From: Promethearchaeota archaeon
GTDB lineage: Archaea > Asgardarchaeota > Lokiarchaeia > Sigyniarchaeales > SOKP01
DNA length: 64,000 nt
Direction of reading: 5' to 3'
NCBI GenBank assembly: GCA_030606485.1
Contig: JAUWGH010000004.1
Coordinates: 329,392-393,391 of the forward strand
Part shown: positions 55,062 to 64,000 of the stretch, one piece after another
Layout: each line of letters starts with the position of its first letter
How positions within the stretch are numbered: position 1 is the first letter of the stretch
Notes under the pieces: generated by a model
Database searches by the model: none
What the model saw: the letters and a program-made list of their open reading frames with translations, nothing else
What the model was told of the DNA's origin: nothing
Translations under genes and position numbers: made by a program

Positions 55062-55568
55062 ATGGGAGAATCAAATAAATTAAAAATACCAAAAATTAAA
55101 AAAGGGACAGTAATTGATCATATAGACGCAGGATATGCATTATCTATCATGGATATTATTGGATTAGGAGAAACACAGAATCTAATGACAATTGGTGTTA
55201 ATATTGAATCAAAAAAATATGGAAAAAAAGATATTATTAAAGTTGAAAATGTATTTCTAACAGAAACTCAAATTCAACAAATTTCAATAATCACGCCAAA
55301 TGTATCAATATCGTTAATAGAAGATTTTAATGTAATTGAAAAATTAAGATTAAAGTTACCGAAAATGATTAAAAAATTAATAAAATGCCCTAATAGTACT
55401 TGCATTTCTAATTCTGAAAAAGAACCAATAGGTTCTGAATTTAATGTATTAAATGAAAAACCTTTAAAAATTCAATGTATTTATTGTGATCGAATTTTAA
55501 ATTTAGATGAATTAGTTTTTATTGAAAAAAAGCGAGAAAAGAGAATAAAACAGAGAATACAATTATAA
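55062..55568 (+). CDS. pyrI: Aspartate carbamoyltransferase regulatory chain
   Basis: A 168-residue protein with the complete PyrI layout. The nucleotide-binding domain shows KIKKGTVIDHIDAGYALSIM, IGVNIESKKYGKKDIIKVEN and IITPNVSISLIEDFNVIEKL. The zinc domain has four cysteines in CPNSTC (C-x4-C, near 109-114) and CIYC (C-x2-C, near 138-141). PyrI binds CTP/ATP and regulates PyrB, the catalytic chain, in pyrimidine synthesis. pyrB is not in the window and must lie elsewhere, which is unusual because pyrB-pyrI normally form an operon. The last 6 bases overlap the convergent membrane-protein gene. Confidence 0.93.
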   Translation: MGESNKLKIPKIKKGTVIDHIDAGYALSIMDIIGLGETQNLMTIGVNIESKKYGKKDIIKVENVFLTETQIQQISIITPNVSISLIEDFNVIEKLRLKLPKMIKKLIKCPNSTCISNSEKEPIGSEFNVLNEKPLKIQCIYCDRILNLDELVFIEKKREKRIKQRIQL

Positions 55569-55883
55569 AAATTTTAAAATCGTATGGGTTAAAGTCCCAA
55601 CTACCATGAAAGTAAAGAAGAAAATTCCAATACCAGTTTTTAATATTATTTTCCAATTCCATTCTTCCTTATCATAAGGAGAAATCAAAAAACTAATTAT
55701 GAAAGGAAAGCCGAACAAAAAAGAGAGCATCCAAATAAACATAGGCCAACCAATTAGACCAATAAATAATCTTCCAACAAATGCGCTTATGGCACCTGTT
55801 ATTGCCTTAATCCAATAAAGTTTAGTTTCTTTCTTCAATCGTATTTCCATTAGATCAGTTTCTTCCTCATTTTTGTTGGGCAT
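55563..55883 (-). CDS. Small membrane protein, three helices (106 aa)
   Basis: It starts with a charged segment (NKNEEETDLMEIRLKKETKL), then has three hydrophobic segments (around 28-52, WIKAITGAISAFVGRLFIGL; 53-70; 80-105). No family was recognised. It is convergent with pyrI and the stop codons overlap by a few bases. Confidence 0.55.
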   Translation of the reverse strand: MPNKNEEETDLMEIRLKKETKLYWIKAITGAISAFVGRLFIGLIGWPMFIWMLSFLFGFPFIISFLISPYDKEEWNWKIILKTGIGIFFFTFMVVGTLTHTILKFL

Positions 55884-56161
55884 AAAATCTAATAATTTAT
55901 TTTATTATTATTATTTTATTGTTATGAAAAAAATAGGGAAAACCAAAAAAAATCGATCAGCAAAACTTTTTTGAGTTCGACTTCGATAATTTTTTATCTA
56001 ATCTATGAAAAATTGTTAGAATAAATTTCTAATTTATATATAATCTTAATCATGATCATGAAATTATAAGGAATATGCTTTAAAATTACATTTATATCAA
56101 TAACATTCATTACACACCTGTACACCAAAACCCTATATTTTTTTTTTCCATTCCTTTCAAA

Positions 56162-56419
56162 TTAAATTATATTAAAGTAATGCAGACCGTAATCTGGACC
56201 ACATACTATCAAAAGAATACCTGCAAAGATAAGAAATTTTGCTCCATTCATTTTAAAATAATTTTTACCTAATAAACAAACTATTCCGAAAACTCCCAGT
56301 ATTAAACCTAACATGGAGCCAAATGCACGCACAAAATTCAACAGATCTCCAAATATATTGGGCAATTCATTAAAAAAAACTTCTAATAAATCAGGGACTA
56401 GTAAAATTTGACAATCCAT
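56162..56419 (-). CDS. Small membrane protein, two helices (85 aa)
   Basis: Hydrophobic segments at ~28-50 (AFGSMLGLILGVFGIVCLLG) and ~58-76 (AKFLIFAGILLIVCG) are joined by a short polar loop. The N-terminal 25 residues look like an amphipathic or signal-like helix (LEVFFNELPNIFGDLLNFVR). No family was recognised. It is isolated in an AT-rich region. Confidence 0.5.
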   Translation of the reverse strand: MDCQILLVPDLLEVFFNELPNIFGDLLNFVRAFGSMLGLILGVFGIVCLLGKNYFKMNGAKFLIFAGILLIVCGPDYGLHYFNII

Positions 56420-56644
56420 ATTTTTTTTACATCCTTATCTTAATTTTTCGATTTTAATAATCACGGATGCAACAATCTCTGATATTTTAATAATAAAGAT
56501 TCAATATTATACATTTTATCTTTAGGATTCAATAAAACCGTGAAATATTTAACTTTTTATGAATAATAAAAAATTTTAATCTAGGTTTTTCCTTTAAATA
56601 GAATTGTTTTATTGAGATACTAAAAATAGGAAAGTTGATAGAAA

Positions 56645-56791
56645 ATGTTTAATAATATTTCTGAAATGCATAAAAACTTTATAAGCGGGGAAGGAGTAAA
56701 AGAAAAGTTATTTTTTATTCAAAAGGTTTTTGATGAGACTTTTAAAAAAATTTGTCGAGTGTTAAATTCGTATTCAATTAAAGAAAATTAA
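56645..56791 (+). CDS. Small helical protein upstream of the repeat protein (48 aa)
   Basis: An open frame from ATG 56645 to TAA 56791, ending 5 bases before the ATG of the large repeat protein, which suggests co-transcription. The product reads MFNNISEMHKNFISGEGVKE and then a helical FIQKVFDETFKKICRVL. No family was recognised. GATAGAAA is the only weak upstream ribosome-site candidate. Confidence 0.4.
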   Translation: MFNNISEMHKNFISGEGVKEKLFFIQKVFDETFKKICRVLNSYSIKEN

Positions 56792-56796
56792 GAGAC

Positions 56797-59700
56797 ATGT
56801 CCCAATTAAGAGAACAAACTCAAGATAATGAGTCAGAAGAAGATACAAAAGAAGATTTAAGGGAGGATTCTAAAGAAGATTTAAATGAGGATTCTAAAGA
56901 AGATTTAAATGAGGATTCTAAAGAAGATTTAGATGAGGATTCTAAAGAAGATTTAGATGAGGATTCTAAAGAAGATTTAGATGAGGAATTAAAAGAGGAT
57001 TCAAATGAAGATTTAGATGAGGAATTAAAAGAGGATTCAAATGAAGATTTAGATGAAGTCCAGCCATTTGAACCTGATCACAGTGATGTAAGAGTTTTTG
57101 ACCCTAATCTCGGTGATGTAAGAGTAAATATTGAACCGAGCCTTTCAGATTTAGGCAGCTTGGATCCCGATACAAGCGAGGGTAAGGAGTTAATTAACCT
57201 TGATCTCAGTGATGTAAGAGTAAATATTGAGCCAAGCCTTTCAGATTTAGGCAGTTTGGATCCCGATACCAAAGAGGGAATATCAACGGAGCCAATTGAC
57301 CTTGATCTCGGTGATGCAAGATTAAATATTGATCCGAGCCTTTCAGATTTGGGTAGTTTGGATCCTGATACCAAAGAGGGAATATCAATAGAGCAAATTG
57401 ACCTTGATCTCTGTGATGCAAGATTAAATATTGATATAAGCCTTTCAGATTTGGGTAGTTTGGATCCTGATACCAAAGAGGGAATATCAACAGAGCCAAT
57501 TGACCTTGATCTCAGTGATGCAAGATTAAATATTGATCCAAGCCTTTCAGATTTAGGCAGCTTAGATCCCGAAACTAATGAGGGTAAGGAGTTAATTGAC
57601 CTTGATCTCGGTGATGCAAGAGTAAATATTGAGCCGAACCTTTCAGATTTAGGCAGTTTGGATCCCGAAACCAAAGAGGGAATATCAACAGAGCCAATTG
57701 AACTTGATCATTCAGATATAAATCCATATATTGATGACAATGAAGGAACGACTACCTCTCTTCTAATCGAACGGGATGAAGAAAGTAATCACATGTCAGA
57801 ACTGAATGTTAGATTCTCGGATATGGATAGTGAATTAGCAAGCGAACTTCAAGGAGATTCAGATGTTCAAGATATAGCAAGAGATGAGTTATCTGGATTA
57901 GATGCAGAGTTACTGGAAATGGATGACATATCTTCAAGTGAATTTCGAGAAGTCCCAGTTATTCAAGACATGTTGGAAGATGAATTATCAGAAATAGATG
58001 GAGAATTATCGTTAATAAAAGATATATCCTCAAGCGATTTTCAAGATAGTAAAATTACTCAAAATATAGTAAGAGAAGAAATAAAAGATGAATTAATGAA
58101 ATTAGATAATGAGTCATGGGATCTTAAAGATATGTTCTTAAATGAATTTATAGATCTCTCAGATACTCAATATAGCTTAGAAGAGGACTCTTTGGAAATT
58201 TCAAATGCTATAGAACCTATGGCGACAGACATCACAAATGTGCATACAAGAACTCTTGGACAGGACTATATTGGAGAACCCCAGACAGAAAACTTATATG
58301 AAGAAGGGGATGAAGATGAGATTAACTATGATTTAAGTATGGATAAAAGTAATCAAGAGGCATCAGAACAAGAATTATCGCTAATAGGAAAGGAAACTGG
58401 AGAAGAAAGTAAAGAAATAACGGCTATCACATCTTCTGCAACTTCCACAACCTCCACAGAGCAGAAAGAAAGCCAAGAAGATGCTAAAGAAGAGGAACAA
58501 GCATCGGAGCAAAAGGAAGAGAACGAAATGGAAATGGACTATAATAGAACTGGTTTTACTGACCAAACACTCAATTTAAAGCAGAGGTTGAATAGAGAAT
58601 TTAGGAATTATATTGATCAAAGAAAGAATTTGGATGAAAGGTTGAGGAGGGAATTTGGGAGTCAGGTTGAGGATAAAGAACAAGATATCCAAAAAGATGA
58701 ACCAGAACAAGAACCATCGTTAAAAGGAAAGCAAAACGAAGAAGAAAGTAAAGAGATTACGGCTACCACATCTTCCACAACTTCCACAGAGCAGAAAGAT
58801 AATCAAGAAGATGATAAAGAATCGGAACTGACTTCAGAGCGGAATGAAGAAAGCCGTAACAACACTGATATTAAAGATTCAGAAAAAGATTCGGAGAATT
58901 TAAATAAAGAAACAGAAGAAGAGGTAAAAATAGATGGAGAAGAATCAGAAGATTTGGAAGATCTTATTGATAAAGCTAAAGAAGAATTTAAGATTTTAAA
59001 AGATCCAAAATTGAAAGAATTATTAAAAAAATATGATGGTATTGCCTATAGGGGCACGCAATTTACTAAGAAATTTATTAAATTTATTAAAGATCAAGAT
59101 AATGATGCACTAACTAAAGAAGAGAAGGATGATTTGGTTAAAATAATAAATAAATTTAATGAAAATAGAAATATAAATAATCTTGTTAAATATTACATCA
59201 AATACACTAATCTTTCACAGCGGAAAATATTTAAAAAATTAAAAAATATGAATTTAAGAATAAAGAAAGGTGGATTAGCAAAGATGTGTCATAAGGTTTT
59301 AACACAGAAGGAATATGAAGAGAGGTTTACGGCAAATAAAGATTTGGTATCCGATGAACAACGAGAAGGCATAATAAAAGACGGTCGCTCCAAAAACCCT
59401 GACTCAATTCCAAAGATTGCAGAAAAATGGGGAGTAGCAAAATCTACTGCTAATAAAATAATAAAAGATGACTTGGGAGAAGAAGAATTTCACAAGAAAT
59501 TTCCGTATTCTGAGTTATCCGATGAGCAACGAGAGGGCATAATAAAAGCCGGTCGTTCCGAGGACCCTGGCTCTTTTGACGATATTGCAGAAGAATTTGG
59601 AGTATCATTTTCTACTGCTAGAGATATAATAAAAAATGATTTGGAAAAAAAAGAATATAATAAGAAATTTTCGAAGCCTGAAGTATCCGATGAGCAACGA

Positions 59701-60657
59701 GAGGGCATAATAAAAGCTGGTCGTTCCGAGGACCCCGGCTCTTTTGACGATATTGCAGAAGAATTTGGAGTATCATTTTCTACTGCTAGAGATATAATTA
59801 AAAATGATTTGGAAAAAAAAGAATATAATAAGAAATTTTCGAAGCCTAGGATATCCGATGAGCAACGAGAGGGCATAATAAAGGACGGTCGTTCCAAAGA
59901 ATTTGATTCTATAAATAAGATTGCAGAAAAATGGGGAGTAGGATGGGGTACTGTTAAAGATATATTAGAAAATGATTTGGGAAAAAAAGAATTCGATAAA
60001 AAATTTCGTAATGATTTAGCACAATTAATAGGGTTTGAGAATCATAAATTAATTGAAAAAATAGCCACGCAAGATTTTGATGAGAAAAGAAAAAAGTCTC
60101 CAGATGTTCCAATACTCGTTTCAGAGCCCCCAATTTATACTAATAGTAATAAACGTTGCGATAATGTATTTAAAAATGATAAAAAATATCTACAAAAACT
60201 TCTTAAAGATAAAATCGCAAAAGAGTTAAATATTGATCCTAAAGAATTAGACCACATTGAAGTTGTGCTTTTTGATTATACCGGTTGGTTACACAAAAGA
60301 AATATCATAGATAAGATTGAGAAATATCAGCATTCCAAAATTATGTTATTCATTGTCGGGACATATTTGCTTCCAAATTGGATTGCTCGAGTTAAGAAAC
60401 TCCCTAAAGATAAGAGGATTAAATATCCCGAAAACATCCGTATTATTAGTTTGGATCTTTTTGCCGATTTGTTAAATCTGAGTGATGATAATCGGAAGCA
60501 GCTTGAGGAAGTTATTAAATTAACTAGATTAAGAGATTTAGAAACCTTGAGAAGACTTAACGAACGAAATAATTATAAATTGCACCGCTTAAAAAAATCA
60601 AAAAATAGAAAAAAAGGAACCAAAAATGATTTAGATGCATTTTTGAAGAAAATTTAA
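56797..60657 (+). CDS. Giant acidic repeat protein with four helix-turn-helix repeats (1286 aa)
   Basis: Layout: residues ~15-85, repeats of the 8-residue unit EDSKEDLN/D; ~115-300, six copies of a 32- or 34-residue unit with the core [11 protein letters not shown]; ~310-690, a low-complexity acidic region; ~700-850, a lysine-rich helical segment. Residues ~852-1075 hold four 56-residue repeats, each with DEQREGIIK-[DA]-[11 protein letters not shown] or DIAEEFGV, and a recognition-helix-like [12 protein letters not shown]. These look like homeodomain-type HTH units. Residues ~1100-1286 form a separate domain ([47 protein letters not shown]) of unknown family. DNA binding by multiple HTHs with an acidic tail is the inferred design; the cellular role is unknown. 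Confidence 0.75.
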   Translation: MSQLREQTQDNESEEDTKEDLREDSKEDLNEDSKEDLNEDSKEDLDEDSKEDLDEDSKEDLDEELKEDSNEDLDEELKEDSNEDLDEVQPFEPDHSDVRVFDPNLGDVRVNIEPSLSDLGSLDPDTSEGKELINLDLSDVRVNIEPSLSDLGSLDPDTKEGISTEPIDLDLGDARLNIDPSLSDLGSLDPDTKEGISIEQIDLDLCDARLNIDISLSDLGSLDPDTKEGISTEPIDLDLSDARLNIDPSLSDLGSLDPETNEGKELIDLDLGDARVNIEPNLSDLGSLDPETKEGISTEPIELDHSDINPYIDDNEGTTTSLLIERDEESNHMSELNVRFSDMDSELASELQGDSDVQDIARDELSGLDAELLEMDDISSSEFREVPVIQDMLEDELSEIDGELSLIKDISSSDFQDSKITQNIVREEIKDELMKLDNESWDLKDMFLNEFIDLSDTQYSLEEDSLEISNAIEPMATDITNVHTRTLGQDYIGEPQTENLYEEGDEDEINYDLSMDKSNQEASEQELSLIGKETGEESKEITAITSSATSTTSTEQKESQEDAKEEEQASEQKEENEMEMDYNRTGFTDQTLNLKQRLNREFRNYIDQRKNLDERLRREFGSQVEDKEQDIQKDEPEQEPSLKGKQNEEESKEITATTSSTTSTEQKDNQEDDKESELTSERNEESRNNTDIKDSEKDSENLNKETEEEVKIDGEESEDLEDLIDKAKEEFKILKDPKLKELLKKYDGIAYRGTQFTKKFIKFIKDQDNDALTKEEKDDLVKIINKFNENRNINNLVKYYIKYTNLSQRKIFKKLKNMNLRIKKGGLAKMCHKVLTQKEYEERFTANKDLVSDEQREGIIKDGRSKNPDSIPKIAEKWGVAKSTANKIIKDDLGEEEFHKKFPYSELSDEQREGIIKAGRSEDPGSFDDIAEEFGVSFSTARDIIKNDLEKKEYNKKFSKPEVSDEQREGIIKAGRSEDPGSFDDIAEEFGVSFSTARDIIKNDLEKKEYNKKFSKPRISDEQREGIIKDGRSKEFDSINKIAEKWGVGWGTVKDILENDLGKKEFDKKFRNDLAQLIGFENHKLIEKIATQDFDEKRKKSPDVPILVSEPPIYTNSNKRCDNVFKNDKKYLQKLLKDKIAKELNIDPKELDHIEVVLFDYTGWLHKRNIIDKIEKYQHSKIMLFIVGTYLLPNWIARVKKLPKDKRIKYPENIRIISLDLFADLLNLSDDNRKQLEEVIKLTRLRDLETLRRLNERNNYKLHRLKKSKNRKKGTKNDLDAFLKKI
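56860..57058 (+). repeat. 24-bp tandem repeats encoding the acidic octapeptide
   Basis: Near-identical 24-base units of the type GAGGATTCTAAAGAAGATTT plus four bases repeat in tandem within the first part of the giant repeat gene, then pass into a longer variant with GAATTAAAAGAGGATTC. They encode the EDSKEDLN/D octapeptides. Such repeats expand and contract by slippage. Confidence 0.8.
57141..57700 (+). repeat. Six 96/102-bp tandem repeats
   Basis: The core CCTTTCAGATTT recurs at 57141, 57237, 57339, 57441, 57543 and 57639, i.e. with periods of 96, 102, 102, 102 and 96 bases. Each unit encodes 32 or 34 residues including [12 protein letters not shown]-level similarity is very high, so the array is young or homogenised. 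Confidence 0.9.
59351..60022 (+). repeat. Four 168-bp tandem repeats encoding HTH units
   Basis: Units start at CCGATGA (59351, 59519, 59687, 59855), each exactly 168 bases (56 codons). Units 2 and 3 differ at only about six positions, while units 1 and 4 are more diverged. The array codes for the HTH block of the giant repeat protein. Confidence 0.92.
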
Positions 60658-60667
60658 AATCATCTCT

Positions 60668-60874
60668 ACCGATAATTTTATTGATCTTAAAACCCAACTT
60701 AAAATAAATGAATTAATTTTAGGAATAAGTAGAGATCCTTCTTTTGGACCGATGATCATGGTGGGCAGAGGTGGAATTTATGTAAATTTTATTAAAGATG
60801 TTGCATTTTCATTAACTTATAAGTTTTCAAGAGAAGATGTGAGAAAAAATGGTAAAAACAATATACTAAGCTAA
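60668..60874 (+). pseudogene. Remnant of an ADP-forming acyl-CoA synthetase (ATP-grasp part)
   Basis: An open frame of ~68 codons without a start reads [20 protein letters not shown] and [17 protein letters not shown], matching the 'E.i.G..rDp.FGP..m.G.GGi.ve...Dv..r..P' block of the ATP-grasp subunit of acetyl/acyl-CoA synthetase (ADP-forming). It then degenerates and ends at TAA 60872-60874. The rest of the ~700-residue enzyme is missing on both sides, so this is a deletion remnant trapped between the repeat protein and the NEMF gene. Confidence 0.75.
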
Positions 60875-60908
60875 ATTAATAAACAAGCATCCAAAAAAAA
60901 TTATTGTT

Positions 60909-62954
60909 ATGAAAACACAACTTTCTAATATAGACGTTTATGCCCTAGCAAAGGAATTAAATGATAAGTTAAGTGATGGTTTTATTGACAATATATACGA
61001 GGTAAAAGATTTATTAATAATAAAAATTAGAACTAGAGAAGTAAATAGAAATCTAGTTATTGAACGAGATTCAAGAGTAAATCTTACCAATTATAATTAT
61101 CCAGTACCAAAATATCCAAGTCAATATTGTAGTTCTTTGAGAAAATTTTTAAAAAATCGTCGAATTTTAAGCGTCTATCAGCATAATTTGGATAGAATAT
61201 TGATAATAGAGTTGAGTAATCAAAACACAGCTTCATGGAAATTTATTATTGAACTTTTTGCTAAAGGCAACTATATTCTCATAAATGAAGAAAATTTAGT
61301 TATGGTGGCAAAGAAATATAAAAAATATAAAGATCGAGATTTATTAGCTAAAAGAGAATATAAATTTCCTCCATCCAGAGGTTTAGATTTATTTTCATTG
61401 GATAAAGATTCCTTCTCTAAAATTATTTATACCTCCAATGATGAATTAGTGAGAATAATCGCAAGAAACGTTAATATCGCAGGATTATATAGTGAAGAAA
61501 TTTGTAAAATGTCCCAATTTGATAAGAAAGTTAAATCAAATACATTAAACGAAGAACAAATTAGCACATTATTTAATGTATTAAAGGATTTTGCTCAAAA
61601 ATTAAAAACTGAAAAATTAAAACCTCAATTTATTTTAGATGATAAGAATAAAGCGATTGATGTAGTACCATTTGATCTATCTATATATGAAGGTTATCAG
61701 AAACAATATATTGAATCTTTTAATGAGGGTCTTGATCTTTATTTTTCAAAATTAGATTCTGCGAAAATTATACCTCAACCAGTTGAAAAATATAATCGAG
61801 AGATGGAGAAATTAGAGAAAAGATTACAAACACAAATAGAATATATAACAGAACAAGAAAATAAAAAAGAAAAATATTACAATATTGGAGAGAATATATA
61901 TAAACATTTCAAAGAATTAGAAAAACTATTAAAAACAATTTTGGACGCTAAAAAAAAAGGATATCAATGGAATGAAATTGAAGATAAATTAAATTCTGGA
62001 AAAGAACAAGGAATAAAAGAGACAATTCCATTCAGAAAAATCATACCTTCTAAAAAGCAAATTATTATTCAATTAGATGGGAAAGAATTTATCATAGATT
62101 TAAATAAAAGTATTGGAGAAAATGCAAATTTAATTTTTTCTAAAGGTAAAAAAGCTCAAAAAAAAATTGAAGGAACTTATTTTGCCATTGAGGAAACAAA
62201 AAAAAAGATTGAAAAACTTATAATTGAGAAAGATAGTGAACAAGTTATTGTTGATCATTTGGTACGAAAACCAAAGAAAAAATGGTATGAAAAATATAGA
62301 TGGTTCATTTCCAGTAATGAATTTTTAGTAATTGGAGGAAGAGATATTAGTTCGAATGAAGCAATCTATAGAAAATATATTGAGCCCAATGATTTAGTTT
62401 TACATTCAGAAATTAGAGGATCACCATTAACAGTTATAAAAAATCCAGAAAATAAGGAAATCCCTCTAGATACTATTAATGAAGCTAGTATTTTTGTTGG
62501 TTGTTATTCTCGAGCATGGAAAGAAGGTTATAAATTAACTGACATTTTTTATGTTCTACCTAAACAAGTGAGTAAAACGCCCCCCTCGGGAGAATTTTTA
62601 CCAAAAGGTTCATTTATAATCTCGGGAAAAAAGAATTTTATTCAAAAAGTAAAATTAATTTTAACAATTGGAATTATATTTGAAAAAATTAAGGATGATT
62701 TGAATCCCGAATTAATACATTTTTACCCAAAGGTAATTTCAGGACCGGAATCATCTATTAAAAAACAAACGGAGATTTATGAACTATTGACTCCTGAGAA
62801 GTTTGGAAAATCTTCAGGGAATATTGCTAAAAAATTAAAAAATCTTTTTTTAAAAAAAGTTGATGATGATTTGAAAAAGTGGGTGAATATTTTGTCCTTA
62901 GATGATATTATACTACTGATCCCAGCTGGAAATTCGGAAATATTAGCTATTTAA
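60909..62954 (+). CDS. NEMF/Rqc2/FbpA-family ribosome quality-control protein
   Basis: A 681-residue NFACT protein. The NFACT-N domain starts at the N-terminus (MKTQLSNIDVYALAKELNDK, NYNYPVPKYPSQYCSSLRKF, ELFAKGNYILINEENLVMVA). A helix-hairpin-helix region and a long coiled coil follow (~290-440). The C-terminal NFACT-R domain has KKWYEKYRWFISSNEFLVIG, GRDISSNEAIYRKYIEPNDL, VLHSEIRGSP and PPSGEFLPKGSFIISGKKNF. In the family it binds 50S/60S subunits with stalled nascent chains and can recruit tRNA-Ala to add C-terminal tails. Length and domain order are as in other archaea. The ATG at 60909 directly starts the first domain. Confidence 0.93.
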   Translation: MKTQLSNIDVYALAKELNDKLSDGFIDNIYEVKDLLIIKIRTREVNRNLVIERDSRVNLTNYNYPVPKYPSQYCSSLRKFLKNRRILSVYQHNLDRILIIELSNQNTASWKFIIELFAKGNYILINEENLVMVAKKYKKYKDRDLLAKREYKFPPSRGLDLFSLDKDSFSKIIYTSNDELVRIIARNVNIAGLYSEEICKMSQFDKKVKSNTLNEEQISTLFNVLKDFAQKLKTEKLKPQFILDDKNKAIDVVPFDLSIYEGYQKQYIESFNEGLDLYFSKLDSAKIIPQPVEKYNREMEKLEKRLQTQIEYITEQENKKEKYYNIGENIYKHFKELEKLLKTILDAKKKGYQWNEIEDKLNSGKEQGIKETIPFRKIIPSKKQIIIQLDGKEFIIDLNKSIGENANLIFSKGKKAQKKIEGTYFAIEETKKKIEKLIIEKDSEQVIVDHLVRKPKKKWYEKYRWFISSNEFLVIGGRDISSNEAIYRKYIEPNDLVLHSEIRGSPLTVIKNPENKEIPLDTINEASIFVGCYSRAWKEGYKLTDIFYVLPKQVSKTPPSGEFLPKGSFIISGKKNFIQKVKLILTIGIIFEKIKDDLNPELIHFYPKVISGPESSIKKQTEIYELLTPEKFGKSSGNIAKKLKNLFLKKVDDDLKKWVNILSLDDIILLIPAGNSEILAI

Positions 62955-62961
62955 TTTATGT

Positions 62962-63702
62962 TTATTTTATTAATTCATTTCTGATAATTTTTAAATTAGT
63001 TAATGAATCAAAGAGAATTCCATCAATATCTAATTTTAATAATTCTCTGATCTTTAAAATGGAATTCTTGAGATTAATAAAATCCCAAGCCAAAGCGATA
63101 ATATTATTAGAGTGACAAACGCTAACAAAATGTTTTGAAACCAATATAGAACGGAGGGAAATCATATCAAATTTCATGGATTGAATCTTTAAAGAATTGT
63201 TTTTTAAGAATTCATTTAACGTAAATTCTTTTCCTTTCGTTATATTATAGCAAATTCTACAATTTGGTAAAAAAGATTTGATCCTTTTTAATTTCCAAAG
63301 ATTTTTTGAACTAATCACACAATTTGAAATAATATTATATTTTTCAATTATTTTTGCGGCATGTTCTACTACATCATCTCCCTTTAATTCTATTATAAAT
63401 TTAGTTTTATTTTTAAATGCAGAAATTACTTCGGTAAACAGTGGCATTTTCTGACCATCCTTTCTAGTTCTAAACTTACAAATTTCTGCATAAGTCATAT
63501 TGGAAATGATACCATTTCCATTATAAGTTCTTTGTAAAGTATTATCATGATTAATGACTAATTTGTGATCTTTTGTTCTATGAAGATCAAATTCAATAAA
63601 ATCTACTCCGTTTTCTATTGCTTTAGAAAATGAAATTATAGTATTTTCATCATACTCTAATTTAGTTCCGCGATGAGCAATTAAGATAATCTTTTTTGTC
63701 AT
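62962..63702 (-). CDS. Glycerophosphodiester phosphodiesterase
   Basis: A 246-residue GDPD-family TIM barrel. The first motif is IILIAHRGTK (catalytic His-Arg, residues ~8-11), then ENTIISFSKAIENGVDFIEF with D-L-H after it (metal Glu/Asp), LVINHDNTLQRT (second His), FIIELKGDD, and a C-terminal DIDGILFDSL. It hydrolyses glycerophosphodiesters to glycerol phosphate and an alcohol. No signal peptide is present, so it is cytoplasmic. The length is normal for the short form of the family. It is convergent with the NEMF gene. Confidence 0.92.
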   Translation of the reverse strand: MTKKIILIAHRGTKLEYDENTIISFSKAIENGVDFIEFDLHRTKDHKLVINHDNTLQRTYNGNGIISNMTYAEICKFRTRKDGQKMPLFTEVISAFKNKTKFIIELKGDDVVEHAAKIIEKYNIISNCVISSKNLWKLKRIKSFLPNCRICYNITKGKEFTLNEFLKNNSLKIQSMKFDMISLRSILVSKHFVSVCHSNNIIALAWDFINLKNSILKIRELLKLDIDGILFDSLTNLKIIRNELIK

Positions 63703-63789
63703 ATGATTTAAAAAAAGCTTTTTTTATTTCAATTTTATAATACAGAAATAATATACGCAAATATATTTTTGATTTCTTATTTAAATTTC

Positions 63790-63936
63790 ATGAAATTAAT
63801 TACAATTCATCTACCTGAAAAATATATAGATAAATTGGAAGAATTAGTAACGCGAGATCTATATCCAAATAGAAGTGAAGCAATTCGCATGGCTGTAAGG
63901 GACCTCTTAAAAGAAGAACTAGGCAGGCTAACTTAA
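63790..63936 (+). CDS. Ribbon-helix-helix DNA-binding protein (48 aa)
   Basis: A complete small protein (MKLITIHLPEKYIDKLEELV, then YPNRSEAIRMAVRDLLKEEL). The initial beta strand 'itihLPe...~~l~~L', the 'yPnRSEaIR.avr.ll' helix pair and the length are typical of CopG/Arc-type RHH repressors. An N-terminal strand dimer would contact DNA. It diverges from the phosphodiesterase gene. No toxin partner is seen before the window ends. Confidence 0.88.
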   Translation: MKLITIHLPEKYIDKLEELVTRDLYPNRSEAIRMAVRDLLKEELGRLT

Positions 63937-64000
63937 TTTATAAACTTATTCTTTCTTTTTTATCTACTTTCTTGGAGTAACCATAGATAAAGGATTAGTA

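Noticed and set aside
57078-57674. Long minus-strand open frame across the repeat array
   Set aside because: It is the antisense of the tandem 96/102-base repeats; repetition alone keeps the frame open, and the plus-strand frame spans the whole gene.
59490-59897. Minus-strand open frame across the HTH repeats
   Set aside because: Antisense of the 168-base repeats with the same explanation; no start context or family similarity.
56860-60022. CRISPR-like array
   Set aside because: The repeats are contiguous, codon-phased and without unique spacers, and they lie inside an open reading frame.

Overview
The window is very AT-rich, gene-dense archaeal chromosome, most likely from an Asgard (Lokiarchaeia-like) archaeon. 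The archaeal assignment rests on an MCM N-terminus and a GINS subunit, both topoisomerase VI subunits, a doublet archaeal histone, archaeosine tRNA-guanine transglycosylase, Trm5, a geranylgeranyl-reductase-type flavoprotein, a TrpB2-type tryptophan synthase and two tRNA genes with introns. The Asgard assignment is an inference from the Roadblock/LC7 protein, the long coiled-coil and HEAT/TPR proteins, and lineage-style extensions on universal proteins. No insertion sequence, prophage, CRISPR array or rRNA gene was found.

Layout. 1-8.5 kb: start of mcm (cut by the window edge), a giant membrane-HEAT protein, a GINS23-like gene, a GH20-family glycosidase, a MazG-like gene broken by one in-frame amber codon, and small unknown genes. 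8.8-18.5 kb: an accessory-looking island. It has a candidate HEPN nuclease, then a tight operon (10.18-16.3 kb) of a doublet histone, two tandem paralogous 273-residue proteins, a single-domain AAA+ ATPase, two overlapping small proteins, a compact SMC/Rad50-like ATPase with a zinc hook, an AbrB-type protein and a coiled-coil protein. Convergent to it are a 55-residue protein and a protein with a deoxyribosyltransferase/TIR-like domain. 18.6-20 kb holds decayed genes (TPR pseudogene and a truncated fragment). 20-29.6 kb: an orotate phosphoribosyltransferase homologue, a winged-helix regulator, top6B-top6A with a small partner gene, coaBC and a geranylgeranyl reductase. 29.6-45.3 kb: tRNA-Ala, valS, the smc-scpA-scpB condensin operon, an intron-bearing tRNA (Ile or Phe), an AK6-type kinase, tgtA, a DUF371-Trm5 fusion, a coiled-coil protein and tRNA-Arg with a D-loop intron. 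45.5-56.8 kb: a PD-(D/E)XK nuclease, two overlapping large unknown genes, Roadblock, trpB, a dolichol/phytol-kinase-like membrane protein, pyrI and small membrane proteins. 56.8-64 kb: a 1286-residue repeat protein with four helix-turn-helix repeats, an acyl-CoA synthetase remnant, an NEMF/Rqc2 homologue, a glycerophosphodiesterase and a ribbon-helix-helix protein.

How the genes fit together. Three sets act on DNA topology or structure: MCM/GINS (replication), Topo VI, and SMC-ScpA-ScpB. The island operon carries a second, independent set of chromatin-type components (histone, hooked SMC-like ATPase, AAA+ ATPase) in one transcription unit. That arrangement is the best candidate here for an undescribed system. 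Its function (replicon organisation, silencing or defence) cannot be decided from sequence alone. The chromosomal SMC is also notable: it has a full-size coiled coil but no recognisable canonical hinge.
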